From NCBI RefSeq assembly GCF_002858865.1, contig NZ_PJRR01000012.1, positions 124,001 through 188,000 on the forward strand: 64,000 nt of DNA, in the 5' to 3' direction. The notes under the pieces are model-generated. The model ran no database searches, was not told where the DNA came from, and saw only the letters and a program-made list of their open reading frames with translations. Made by a program: the position numbers and the translations under genes. This DNA comes from Caulobacter vibrioides (GTDB lineage: Bacteria; Pseudomonadota; Alphaproteobacteria; Caulobacterales; Caulobacteraceae). Below, piece after piece: positions 37,476 through 45,674 of the stretch; positions within the stretch are counted from its first letter, which is position 1, and each line of letters starts with the position of its first letter.

Positions 37476-38446
37476 TCTTCGGGGGTCCAACGTCGCGCAG
37501 CCAGGATCACCTTGCTCGCCGACGGCGTTTCGAAAAGGGCGGTCATGAACACCGGCATGTCGGCGAAGACAATCTGGCTGTCCAAGGCGAAAAAGCGGGT
37601 CCGGAACTTGATCTGGTCACGCACCACGTCGCCGGGCGGCGTGGCCACGAGCGCTTGCTGCCCCCAGAACGCCTGGGCGTCGGGCCAGCCATTGACGGGG
37701 CGGCCGGACAACACGCGGGCCGCCGTCTCACGACCGATCCGTCCCTCGGTCAGCGCCGTGAGCAGCAGGGCGCGTTCGGGCGGCAAGGTGTTGACGTTGA
37801 TCGGCGACAGGTCGGTCGTCGGCAGGGCGCAGACATAGGGCCGGAGCGCGGCGTAGACGCTCGGCGTGAAGCCCCGGATGGCCCGCAGCTCGCTGACCTC
37901 GGCCAACGGACCGCCGGCGGTGCGGTAGGGCTGGGCCAGCTGCGCGTAGCCGGGGTCCTCGGCCTCGGCCCGGCCCACGTCGTTGCTATCCATCCAGTCG
38001 GCGAGATTTTCCGCAAGCTCTGGCCCGTTGGAAACCCCGACCAGGGACAGCAGGGTCGTGAACTGCCGGACGCCGAGCTCCCGCCGCCGGAAAGGCTCGC
38101 CCTGATTGGCCTCGACGACGCTGTTGAGATTGAAGCAGCCGGTGGCGTCGGTGAGCTTGGCCTCCATGCGGCCCTGCTCGATCGGGAATGAAATGACCCG
38201 CCCGTTCCAGCCGCCCTCCAGGGTGGTCTTGTTCGGCTCGCGATCCATCAGCTGGGCGATGCGCGTGCGCGCCAGTTGCTCGGCCCCCAAGGCGTACCAC
38301 TGGGCCTGGCTGGCGATGCGCGCATTGAGCGTCCGGCGGACGCCAAACCGGATATCGTCCAGCACGCCCACCGCGATCACCGAGATCACCGCGACCATCA
38401 GCATGACGGTCAGCAGCGCCGCGCCCTTCTCGTCCTCGCGCCTCAT
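37472..38446 (-). CDS. gspK: Type II secretion system minor pseudopilin K
   Basis: This is the large minor pseudopilin (324 residues) that caps the pseudopilus tip. The short basic leader before EKGAALLTVMLMVAVISVIA marks the processing site, with Gly before the hydrophobic helix. The insert domain (FNLNSVVEANQGEPFRRREL and LADWMDSNDVGRAEAEDPGY) is typical. It overlaps gspJ in ATGA. Confidence 0.93.
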   Translation of the reverse strand: MRREDEKGAALLTVMLMVAVISVIAVGVLDDIRFGVRRTLNARIASQAQWYALGAEQLARTRIAQLMDREPNKTTLEGGWNGRVISFPIEQGRMEAKLTDATGCFNLNSVVEANQGEPFRRRELGVRQFTTLLSLVGVSNGPELAENLADWMDSNDVGRAEAEDPGYAQLAQPYRTAGGPLAEVSELRAIRGFTPSVYAALRPYVCALPTTDLSPINVNTLPPERALLLTALTEGRIGRETAARVLSGRPVNGWPDAQAFWGQQALVATPPGDVVRDQIKFRTRFFALDSQIVFADMPVFMTALFETPSASKVILAARRWTPEE

Positions 38447-39033
38447 CGGCCCTCTCCCGAGGTGAGGAACAGCTGATCGATCTCACCCAGATCCTTGAGC
38501 TTCATGGTCAGGCGCACGGCGCTCGGAATGTCGGACGTGGGCTCGCCGCGCCAGGTCGGACGCCATACCCCGTCCAGCAGATAGGCGGACTGGATGCTTT
38601 CGACGTCGGTTATCAGCACCTGGGCCGGGCCAAGGCGCGCGCCGTCCAGGGCGGGACGCGCGCGGCGCTCTAGGCGGCCTTCGACCAGAGCGTACTCGAC
38701 ATACTGCAGCGAGGCGCGCGGAGCCTGGTCGGGATTCTCATAGCCGCGCCGCGTAAAGGCCAGCAAAGGCCCGGCGGCGGCCCAGGGGCTGACCCCGGCG
38801 AAGGCGGTCAGGGACGGCAGGCCGTCCTCGCCGCGCGTCCGGCGCGTGGCCGCCTGCGAGAGGTCCGCCTTGACGACGGCCCGCATGCGCTGCAGCTCGG
38901 CATAGCGTTCCACGCGAACCCGGACGGCGGTCTGATTGTTGAGCGTCGAACTCATCACCGCCACGCCCGCAGCGGTGATCAGCGCGAAGATCAGCAGCGC
39001 CACCATCATCTCGATCAGGGTGAAGCCCTTCAT
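38443..39033 (-). CDS. gspJ: Type II secretion system minor pseudopilin J
   Basis: This 196-residue pseudopilin begins MKGFTLIEMMVALLIFALIT, a prepilin site with Glu at position +5. RYAELQRMRAVVKADLSQ and ALVEGRLERRARPALDG match GspJ. It forms the tip complex with GspI and GspK. It overlaps both neighbouring genes by four bases. Confidence 0.93.
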   Translation of the reverse strand: MKGFTLIEMMVALLIFALITAAGVAVMSSTLNNQTAVRVRVERYAELQRMRAVVKADLSQAATRRTRGEDGLPSLTAFAGVSPWAAAGPLLAFTRRGYENPDQAPRASLQYVEYALVEGRLERRARPALDGARLGPAQVLITDVESIQSAYLLDGVWRPTWRGEPTSDIPSAVRLTMKLKDLGEIDQLFLTSGEGR

Positions 39034-39401
39034 CGGGCGGCCCTGAACAAGGTCGCCGCCGCCGCCGGCTGGCGGCTGTTGGGCGACATCACGGCGATGT
39101 CGACGCGGAGGATCGACGGATCATCGGTGCGACTCACCTGACGCGTCCACAGCCAGGGGCGGCCGGCGACGCGGTCGGCGCCGGAAACGCGGCCCAGGGC
39201 CGGTGGCATGACGCTGGTGACGGCTTCAATGGCGCGATTGTCCAGCACCACCTCGGCCAGGATGCGATCCTGCAGGCGGCCGCCGGCGCGCGTGTTCTCG
39301 CCCGCCAGATTGAGCAGGGCCAGCACCGCCAGGCTGAAGATCGCAAGCGCGACCAGCAGCTCGATGAGGGTGAAGCCGGCTTCAGAGCGCTTGGGCGGCA
39401 T
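39030..39401 (-). CDS. gspI: Type II secretion system minor pseudopilin I
   Basis: This 123-residue pseudopilin has the processing site SEAGFTLIELLVALAIFSLA, then NLAGENTRAGGRLQDRILAE and VLDNRAIEAV, typical of GspI. The ATG at 39401 is chosen for the short basic leader (MPPKRSEAG); it lies 20 bases inside gspH. It overlaps gspJ by four bases. Confidence 0.92.
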   Translation of the reverse strand: MPPKRSEAGFTLIELLVALAIFSLAVLALLNLAGENTRAGGRLQDRILAEVVLDNRAIEAVTSVMPPALGRVSGADRVAGRPWLWTRQVSRTDDPSILRVDIAVMSPNSRQPAAAATLFRAAR

Positions 39402-39870
39402 GGACGGCAACATTTCCGGCGACGTCGACGCTGACCACATAGCCAGACCCACCGCGCCCCAGGGTGAATTCCGCGCCGCTGGCCTGACCGGTCGGCTCGA
39501 AGACCACCACCGTTGCGCCATCGCGACCCGAGACCCGGGTCTCCTCGACCCACGCCGTGGTCACGAACGGCGCGGTGTCCAGCGCCCGCCAGGCGCGGCC
39601 ATCACGGATATCAAACCGATAGTCGGCGGCGGTGACATTGACCCGCACCTGGCGATTGACCAGCAGAGACTCCTCGCGCGCCCGCAGCAGGCGCGCGGCG
39701 AACCGCGCGCTCTCCTGCGATAGCGACATCTTGCCCTCGGGCAGGGTCAGGATCACCGCCGTGGCCAGCAGGCCCATGATCATCAGCACGACCATGAGCT
39801 CGACCAGAGTGAAGCCGGCCTGCGCGACGCGACGCGCTTTAGCGTGTCTGGCCTCAGCTCCAGTTGCCAA
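39382..39870 (-). CDS. gspH: Type II secretion system minor pseudopilin H
   Basis: This 162-residue pseudopilin has the processing site VAQAGFTLVELMVVLMIMGL, then SARFAARLLRAREESLLVNR. A leader of about 20 residues needs a TTG start at 39870, which has AAGGAC seven bases upstream and overlaps gspG by 17 bases. No ATG is available close to the cleavage site. GspH is a minor component below the tip. Confidence 0.85.
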   Translation of the reverse strand: MATGAEARHAKARRVAQAGFTLVELMVVLMIMGLLATAVILTLPEGKMSLSQESARFAARLLRAREESLLVNRQVRVNVTAADYRFDIRDGRAWRALDTAPFVTTAWVEETRVSGRDGATVVVFEPTGQASGAEFTLGRGGSGYVVSVDVAGNVAVHAAQAL

Positions 39871-40306
39871 TGTCGGCGTCCTTGCCTTCGCCGCCCTCGC
39901 GGCCGTCCGCGCCGAACGAATAGACATCGATGGCGCCATGCGCGCCCGGCGCGCGGTACTGGTAGTCGTTGCCCCACGGATCCTTGGGCAGACGGCGGAT
40001 ATAGCCGCCCTCACGATAACGATCGACCTGGGTCAGGCCGGCCGGCGGGGCCACCAGGGCCTGCAGGCCCTGCTCGGTGGTCGGGAACGCGAAGATGTCG
40101 AGACGATAGCTTTCCAGGGCCTGCTCAAGGACCGACACGTCGGCGCGCGCCTTGCCCTTCATGGCCTTTTCCTGGTTGGGCAGGACGTTGATCGCCACGA
40201 CCGTCGCCAGCAGGCCCAGGATGACGATCACCACCATCATCTCCACCAGCGTAAAGCCGGCCCGGCGCGCCCGGCGGCGTTTCGTTTCAGCGTTTGCGGT
40301 CGACAT
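39854..40306 (-). CDS. gspG: Type II secretion system major pseudopilin G
   Basis: This is the major pseudopilin (150 residues), which builds the piston. The leader RRRARRAG is cut before FTLVEMMVVIVILGLLATVV. The GspG-specific calcium-site and C-terminal region is seen as LPKDPWGNDYQYRAPGAHGA, YSFGADGREGGEGKDADIGN. It lies 11 bases after gspF is reached in map order (that is, 11 bases upstream of the gspF stop side), in the same operon. Confidence 0.96.
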   Translation of the reverse strand: MSTANAETKRRRARRAGFTLVEMMVVIVILGLLATVVAINVLPNQEKAMKGKARADVSVLEQALESYRLDIFAFPTTEQGLQALVAPPAGLTQVDRYREGGYIRRLPKDPWGNDYQYRAPGAHGAIDVYSFGADGREGGEGKDADIGNWS

Positions 40307-40317
40307 GGCTTGGCTTC

Positions 40318-41529
40318 CTAGGTCAGGGCGAGATTGTTGATCTGCAGGATCGGCAGCAGGATCGACAGCACGATCGTCGCCACCACGCCGCCCAGCAGCA
40401 CGATGATAGCGGGTTCCAGCAAGCTCAGCAGCGTCGCGGTGAAGGTCTCGAACTCGCGTTCCAGATAGTCGGCCGCCCGCATCAGCATGGCTTCGACGCG
40501 CCCGCTGCTCTCGCCGCTGGCCGTCATGTAGACGAGCACCGGCGGGAAGACCTCGGCGCGGCGCATGGCCACCGACAGCGCGCCCCCTTCGCGGATGGCG
40601 GCGATCATGTCGTCGAGCGCCGCCTGCAGGACGGCGTTGCGCACCGTGCCGGCGGTCAGGATCAGGCCCTCCAGCACCGGCAGGCCGCTGGCGACCATGG
40701 TGGCGAGGGTACGGGCCAGGCGCGCGGCGTGCACGTCCCGGATCAGGCGTCCGATCATCGGCAGGCGCAGCAGCCAGCGATCGACCGCCAGCTTGAAGGG
40801 CCGATGGCGCAGGGCGCGCAGGAAGGCGAAGACGGCGACCACGGCGCTGACGACGATCAGCCAGCCGAAGGTTTGCAGACCGGTCGACAGGCCGATGACG
40901 AGCCGGGTCAGGAGCGGCAGGGTCTGTCCCATCGAGTCGAACTGCTCGACCACCTTGGGGATGACGAAGACCATCAGAGCCGCGACGACCAGACAGGCGA
41001 CCACCGCCAGCACGATCGGATAGACCAGGGCCGTGGTGATCTTGGCCCGGACCTGCTGCTGTTGCTCAAGAAGATCCGCCAGACGATCCAGGATCGCCGG
41101 CAGGGCGCCGGACGACTCGCCGGCTGCGACCATGGCGCGGTACAGCGGCGGAAAGGCCTTGGCGGGACGGCCCATGGCGTCCGAGAGCCGGTAGCCCTCC
41201 AGCACGGCGGCGTGAACCTCGCCGATCACCTGCTTCAGTTTCGGCTTGTCGGCCTGCAGGGCGATCGTGCGCAGCGCCTCTTCCAGCGTCGAGACCGACG
41301 TCAGGGTCGCCAGCTGGCGGGTGAACATCGAGCGGTCCTTGGCGCTCAGACCCTGACCCAGGGCGAAGCGGCCGACCTGGGCCGGCTTGGCGACGGACGC
41401 CATGATCTTGACCGGCGCCAGGCGCTTGCGCTGCAACTGATCGGCTGCGGCGGCCTCGTCGACGGCCTTCAGCTGACCCCGACGCGTGCGCCCGGACAGA
41501 TCCAGGGCCACATAGTCAAAGGTCGCCAT
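40318..41529 (-). CDS. gspF: Type II secretion system inner-membrane protein F
   Basis: This 403-residue platform protein has two T2SSF domains. It opens ATFDYVALDLSGRTRRGQLK. The repeated core motifs are FPPLYRAMVAAGESSGALPA and FPPVLVYMTASGESSGRVEA, each followed by membrane helices, and it ends EPAIIVLLGGVVATIVLSIL. It overlaps gspE by 14 bases. Confidence 0.96.
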   Translation of the reverse strand: MATFDYVALDLSGRTRRGQLKAVDEAAAADQLQRKRLAPVKIMASVAKPAQVGRFALGQGLSAKDRSMFTRQLATLTSVSTLEEALRTIALQADKPKLKQVIGEVHAAVLEGYRLSDAMGRPAKAFPPLYRAMVAAGESSGALPAILDRLADLLEQQQQVRAKITTALVYPIVLAVVACLVVAALMVFVIPKVVEQFDSMGQTLPLLTRLVIGLSTGLQTFGWLIVVSAVVAVFAFLRALRHRPFKLAVDRWLLRLPMIGRLIRDVHAARLARTLATMVASGLPVLEGLILTAGTVRNAVLQAALDDMIAAIREGGALSVAMRRAEVFPPVLVYMTASGESSGRVEAMLMRAADYLEREFETFTATLLSLLEPAIIVLLGGVVATIVLSILLPILQINNLALT

Positions 41530-42991
41530 CGCGCGCCCCTTGCCCCGTGATCCGGAGCGCCTCCTCCACCGTCGTCAGGCCGGCCAGAACATAGTGCCGC
41601 GCCTCCTGCCCCAGACGGCGATCAAGACCGGCCTCGGTGATCTCCTGCTCACTGGCGTTACCGCCGATCAGGCGGCGCAGGTGGTCGTCGACGCGCAAGG
41701 CCTCATAGACGCCGATCCGGCCCTGATAGCCGGTGTGGCCGCAATGGGCGCAGCCGACGGGGCGATACAGGATCTCACCCTCGGGCAGGCCCACCAGGGC
41801 CGCCGTCGCGGCGTCCGCCGGCTCGGGCGTGCGGCAGTGCTCGCACAGGCGACGCACCAGGCGCTGGGCGATCACGAGACGCAGGGTCGAGGCCAGCAGG
41901 AAGGGCTCCACGCCCATGTCGCGCAGACGCACCACCGCGCCCGCCGCATCGTTGGTGTGCACCGTCGACAGGACGAGGTGGCCTGTCAGACTGGCCTGGA
42001 CGGCGATCTGGGCGGTCTCGGAGTCACGGATTTCCCCGACCATGACGACGTCGGGATCCTGGCGCAGGATAGCGCGCAGGCCCGCGGCGAAGGTCATGCC
42101 GACCTTGGTGTTGACCTGGGTCTGGCCGATGCCGTGCACGGCGTATTCGACCGGGTCCTCGATGGTCAGGATGTTGCGGCTGTTGTCGTTCAGAACGGCC
42201 AGGGCGGCATAGAGCGTCGTCGTCTTGCCCGAGCCCGTGGGCCCTGTGACCAGAATGATCCCGTGCGGCTCGCGCACGGCGGTCTCCAGCGCGCTCAGCA
42301 CATCAGGCGACATGCCAAGGTCGGACAGACGCAGGCCCGCCTGGTCCTTGTCGAGGATCCGCATCACCACCCGCTCGCCCATGCGGGCCGGCAGGGTCGA
42401 GACGCGGACGTCCAGGCTCTTGCCGCCCAGGGCCAGAGAGATCCGGCCGTCCTGCGGTACGCGCTTTTCAGCGATGTCCAGCTTGGCCATGACCTTGACC
42501 CGCGACACCAGCATGGCGGCGATCCGCGGCGACAGGCTCAACACCTCGGTCAGCACGCCATCGATCCGAAGCCGGACGATGAGGGCCTTCTCGAAGGGCT
42601 CGATGTGAATGTCCGACGCCCCCAGGCGCACGGCCTCGGCGATCAGGCCGTTGATCAGGCGGATGACCGGCGCGTCGTCCTGCGGGTCGAGGAGGTCGGC
42701 GGCGGCGGGCATGTCCTCAAGCAGCAGGCCAAGGCCACCTTCCAGGTCCAGGCTGTCGGCGCTCGACGCGGTGGCCAAGCCCGCGCCCGCATAGACCTCC
42801 GAGAACTTGCGGTCGAACACCGGGGCCGTCATCGGCTCGATCGCCAGCGGCGCGCCGACCGCTCGACGGATCTCGACCAGCGCCATCGGGTCATAGCCCT
42901 CGCGCACGCCGATCACCGCTCGCTCGCCCAGGGACAGCAGGACCACCCCGTTTCGCTTGGCGAAACCGTAGGCGAGCATCGGCGTAGTCAT
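41516..42991 (-). CDS. gspE: Type II secretion system ATPase E
   Basis: This cytoplasmic hexameric ATPase of 491 residues powers pseudopilus assembly. Walker A ILVTGPTGSGKTTTLYAAL lies near residue 250. The Asp box is NILTIEDPVEYAVHGIGQTQ, and Walker B with His box is DPDVVMVGEIRDSETAQIA. The zinc tetracysteine CEHCRTPE and CAHCGHTGYQGR is present. It overlaps gspD in ATGA. Confidence 0.97.
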   Translation of the reverse strand: MTTPMLAYGFAKRNGVVLLSLGERAVIGVREGYDPMALVEIRRAVGAPLAIEPMTAPVFDRKFSEVYAGAGLATASSADSLDLEGGLGLLLEDMPAAADLLDPQDDAPVIRLINGLIAEAVRLGASDIHIEPFEKALIVRLRIDGVLTEVLSLSPRIAAMLVSRVKVMAKLDIAEKRVPQDGRISLALGGKSLDVRVSTLPARMGERVVMRILDKDQAGLRLSDLGMSPDVLSALETAVREPHGIILVTGPTGSGKTTTLYAALAVLNDNSRNILTIEDPVEYAVHGIGQTQVNTKVGMTFAAGLRAILRQDPDVVMVGEIRDSETAQIAVQASLTGHLVLSTVHTNDAAGAVVRLRDMGVEPFLLASTLRLVIAQRLVRRLCEHCRTPEPADAATAALVGLPEGEILYRPVGCAHCGHTGYQGRIGVYEALRVDDHLRRLIGGNASEQEITEAGLDRRLGQEARHYVLAGLTTVEEALRITGQGARDGDL

Positions 42992-45051
42992 GGCGTCGTC
43001 GCCGGCTTCGCGGCGGTCGGCGCGGCGACCGGACGCGCCGCGTTCAGATAGTCGCGCATGACCGCGTCGAGCGAGTTGTCGCCGTCCGGCGTCGTCATGG
43101 GCGGCAGATTGCGCATGTAGTCGTAGCGCGGGGCGGTCAGGTCGCGGGCGTCGGCGCTGCTGCGGATAATGCGAGGACGGATGAAGACCATCAGGTTGGT
43201 CTTCTTGCGCTCGCGCGCCGTGCTGCGGAACAGGGCGCCCAGACCGGGGACGTCGCCCAGACCCGGCGTGCGCTGGGCCGACCGGGTCTCCTGCTGATCC
43301 AGCAGGCCGCCCAGCACGACGATGTCACCGTCGTCGACCAGGGCCGTGGTCTCGATCTCGCGCTTGTTGATGATCAGTTCGCTGGAGCCGACGCTGACCG
43401 GGCCGGCGACGCTGGAGACTTCCTGACGCAGGAACAGGGTAATGCCGCCGCCCGCATTGATCTGCGGCTTCACCTCCAGCTGGATGCCGACGTTCTGGCG
43501 CTGGATGGTGCGGAACGGATTGGCGTTGGAGTCGCCCAGCACTTCGCCCGTGGTGATCGGCACTTCCTGGCCGACCAAGATGCGGGCCTCCTCGTTGTCG
43601 AGCGTCATGATCGACGGCGTCGACAGAAGGTTCGAGCCCGTGTCTTTCTTCACCGCATTGATGATCGCGCCGAACAGCGCATCGCCGCTGCGGCCCACGA
43701 CGCCCGACGTCACGCCCGAGGCGGTCAGCAACGAACTGACGGCGGCGTCCCGCAACGATTTCAGCGCCTCGGTGTCGGCGCCGCTGGTGGTGGTGGCCGC
43801 AGCCCCAACCAGCGGCAGCAGGCTGGGCGTGGCGTTGGTGTAGTTGGTCGCGACGAACGGAATGGTGCCGTTGGTCCCGCCCAGCAGGAACTGCACGCCC
43901 AGTTGCTTGGCGGTGCCGTCGGTGACCTCGACCACGATCGCCTCGACCAGAACCTGCTCGCGGCGGACGTCCAGCTGGCGAATGACCTCCGCCAGGGTGC
44001 GTTGGGTCTCGGGCGGCGCATTGATGATCAAAGCGTTGGCGCCTGGGAAGCGCGCGATGGTGGCCTGGGGCCCGTTGGCGGACGTGGTCGCCGCGACCGG
44101 CGCGGAGGGGGCGGTCGTCGCCGTGGAGGCGCCCGTAGCGGTCCGCGCGTTGCTCAGACCGCGCGATGAGGAGGTCGTCACCGAGGTGGTCGCCTGACCC
44201 ACCAGTTGCTGCAGCACCGGCAGCATCTGTTCGGCGTTGGCGTGACGCAGGAACACGACACGCACGTCGTCGCTGGACTCGGCGCGACGGTCCAGGTCGG
44301 CGATGACGGGCAGCAGGCGCTGGACGGCGTCGGAGTCGCCCCGCAGCAGAACCGAATTGCTGCTGTCGACCGGCACGACGGTGACCGCGCCACGGCCGCT
44401 CTTGCCCTCGGCGCCCGGCGTTGCGAGCATGTCGTTGAGGACTTGGGCGATCTCGCGGGCCGAGCTGTGGGTCAGGGTGACGGTGTGGACCATCGCCCGG
44501 TCCTGGTCGACCTGGGCCAGAAGCCCGCGAATGCGCCGGACATTGTCGGCATAGTCAGCCACCACCACGACCGCGCCGCGCGGATTGGCCACGACCTGAC
44601 CCTGCGGCCCGACCAGCGGCTTGAGCATCTCCACCGCGCTGGCGGCGTCGAGGGTGCGCAGACGGAACACCTCGGTGGCGAACTGCCCGCCGGCCGCCGA
44701 AGGCTGACGGGCGGCGTTCTCGGACGGCTCGATGCGGTAGGCGCCGTTACCGGCCGGCGTCGCCACGAAGTTATTGGCCCGCAGGGTGGCGAGGAACACC
44801 TCGAACAGCTCGCGACGGTTCAGCGGACCGTTGCTGGCCACGGTCACCGTGCCCTTGACGCGGGGATCGATGATGAAGGTCGTGCCGGTCGACTTGGCGA
44901 CGTCCTGGATGAAGACGCGAATGTCCGCGTCCTGGACATTGAGCAGCTGGGTCTGGGCCAGCACGGGGGCCGGCCCGAGGCTCGCCCCGCCCATGACGAG
45001 CGCCGCAGCGACAGCGGCCAGAACGGAACGCGACGAAGCGACCTTGGTCAT
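42988..45051 (-). CDS. gspD: Type II secretion system secretin D
   Basis: This 687-residue outer-membrane secretin has a signal peptide (residues 1-32). An N0 domain (LLNVQDADIRVFIQDVAKST) and N1-N3 KH-like domains follow, with a Ser/Thr/Ala-rich insert in N3 (residues 290-330). The secretin core ends in PGLGDVPGLGALFRSTARER with FIRPRIIR. The C-terminal tail lacks an obvious pilotin-binding S-domain, so the secretin may assemble without a GspS-type pilotin. Confidence 0.96.
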   Translation of the reverse strand: MTKVASSRSVLAAVAAALVMGGASLGPAPVLAQTQLLNVQDADIRVFIQDVAKSTGTTFIIDPRVKGTVTVASNGPLNRRELFEVFLATLRANNFVATPAGNGAYRIEPSENAARQPSAAGGQFATEVFRLRTLDAASAVEMLKPLVGPQGQVVANPRGAVVVVADYADNVRRIRGLLAQVDQDRAMVHTVTLTHSSAREIAQVLNDMLATPGAEGKSGRGAVTVVPVDSSNSVLLRGDSDAVQRLLPVIADLDRRAESSDDVRVVFLRHANAEQMLPVLQQLVGQATTSVTTSSSRGLSNARTATGASTATTAPSAPVAATTSANGPQATIARFPGANALIINAPPETQRTLAEVIRQLDVRREQVLVEAIVVEVTDGTAKQLGVQFLLGGTNGTIPFVATNYTNATPSLLPLVGAAATTTSGADTEALKSLRDAAVSSLLTASGVTSGVVGRSGDALFGAIINAVKKDTGSNLLSTPSIMTLDNEEARILVGQEVPITTGEVLGDSNANPFRTIQRQNVGIQLEVKPQINAGGGITLFLRQEVSSVAGPVSVGSSELIINKREIETTALVDDGDIVVLGGLLDQQETRSAQRTPGLGDVPGLGALFRSTARERKKTNLMVFIRPRIIRSSADARDLTAPRYDYMRNLPPMTTPDGDNSLDAVMRDYLNAARPVAAPTAAKPATTP

Positions 45052-45485
45052 TGGGACACCGGGAAGGAGAGGGTCGCGCGTGCGCCGCCACGGGACAGTT
45101 CGACATGATCGGCGGCGACCGAGGCAAGGGTGACGCCATCGGCGATGGTCTCGCCGACGGCGTAGGATTTCTGGACGCCATCGGGTCCAGCGATAATGGC
45201 TGAGCCGCCGCCCGGCCCGCCGGACCGCACGCCAAACAGGCGGAAGCCGTCGATGGCCGAGCCGCCCGCCGACCCGCCGGTCGCGCCGAAGGCGTCAAAC
45301 CGGGCAAGCACGCTCAGGTCGACCGGCGGCCGCGGCGCCTTGGCGGGCGATGAGACCGCGCCGACGGGCGCGGCGAGAACCCACACGAGGCGCGCCGCCT
45401 GGGCGGCGAGGACGAGAACGACCAGGATCTCAAGCGCGAGGATGAGCCTGGGACCTGGCGAACGGTGAAGGTCAAGGAATGACAA
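45048..45485 (-). CDS. gspC: Type II secretion system protein C, short form
   Basis: This 145-residue protein has one membrane helix (residues 14-36) and an HR domain (FDAFGATGGSAGGSAIDGFRL, then SYAVGETIADGVTLASVAAD) that contacts the secretin. Family members are usually about 270-300 residues and carry a C-terminal PDZ or coiled-coil domain; here the protein ends after HR. The start is TTG at 45485, as no in-frame ATG precedes it. It is first in the operon and overlaps gspD by four bases. Confidence 0.88.
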   Translation of the reverse strand: MSFLDLHRSPGPRLILALEILVVLVLAAQAARLVWVLAAPVGAVSSPAKAPRPPVDLSVLARFDAFGATGGSAGGSAIDGFRLFGVRSGGPGGGSAIIAGPDGVQKSYAVGETIADGVTLASVAADHVELSRGGARATLSFPVSQ

Positions 45486-45576
45486 TGGGGTCCGCCAACA
45501 GGTCGCTTACGGTCGAAGCGATGTAGCGCGGCGGCGCCGCACTTCTGCAACGATTTTACTACAGAAATACGACAAA

Positions 45577-45609
45577 CGCTCCCGGTTCGGATGATCCGAG
45601 CCGGGAGCG
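45577..45609 (-). terminator. Terminator-like hairpin between the TonB receptor and gspC
   Basis: A 15-bp stem with one G-U pair (CGCTCCCGGTTCGGA/TCCGAGCCGGGAGCG) has a 3-base loop, followed on the minus strand by TTTGTC. It suggests that the receptor message ends before the gsp operon, or that part of it reads through. Confidence 0.65.
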
Positions 45610-45674
45610 CCGTCGATTTGCACCCTCTGCGAAACCCACCGATGAGCGGAGAACTCCGCCTCTCGGCAGGCCGC

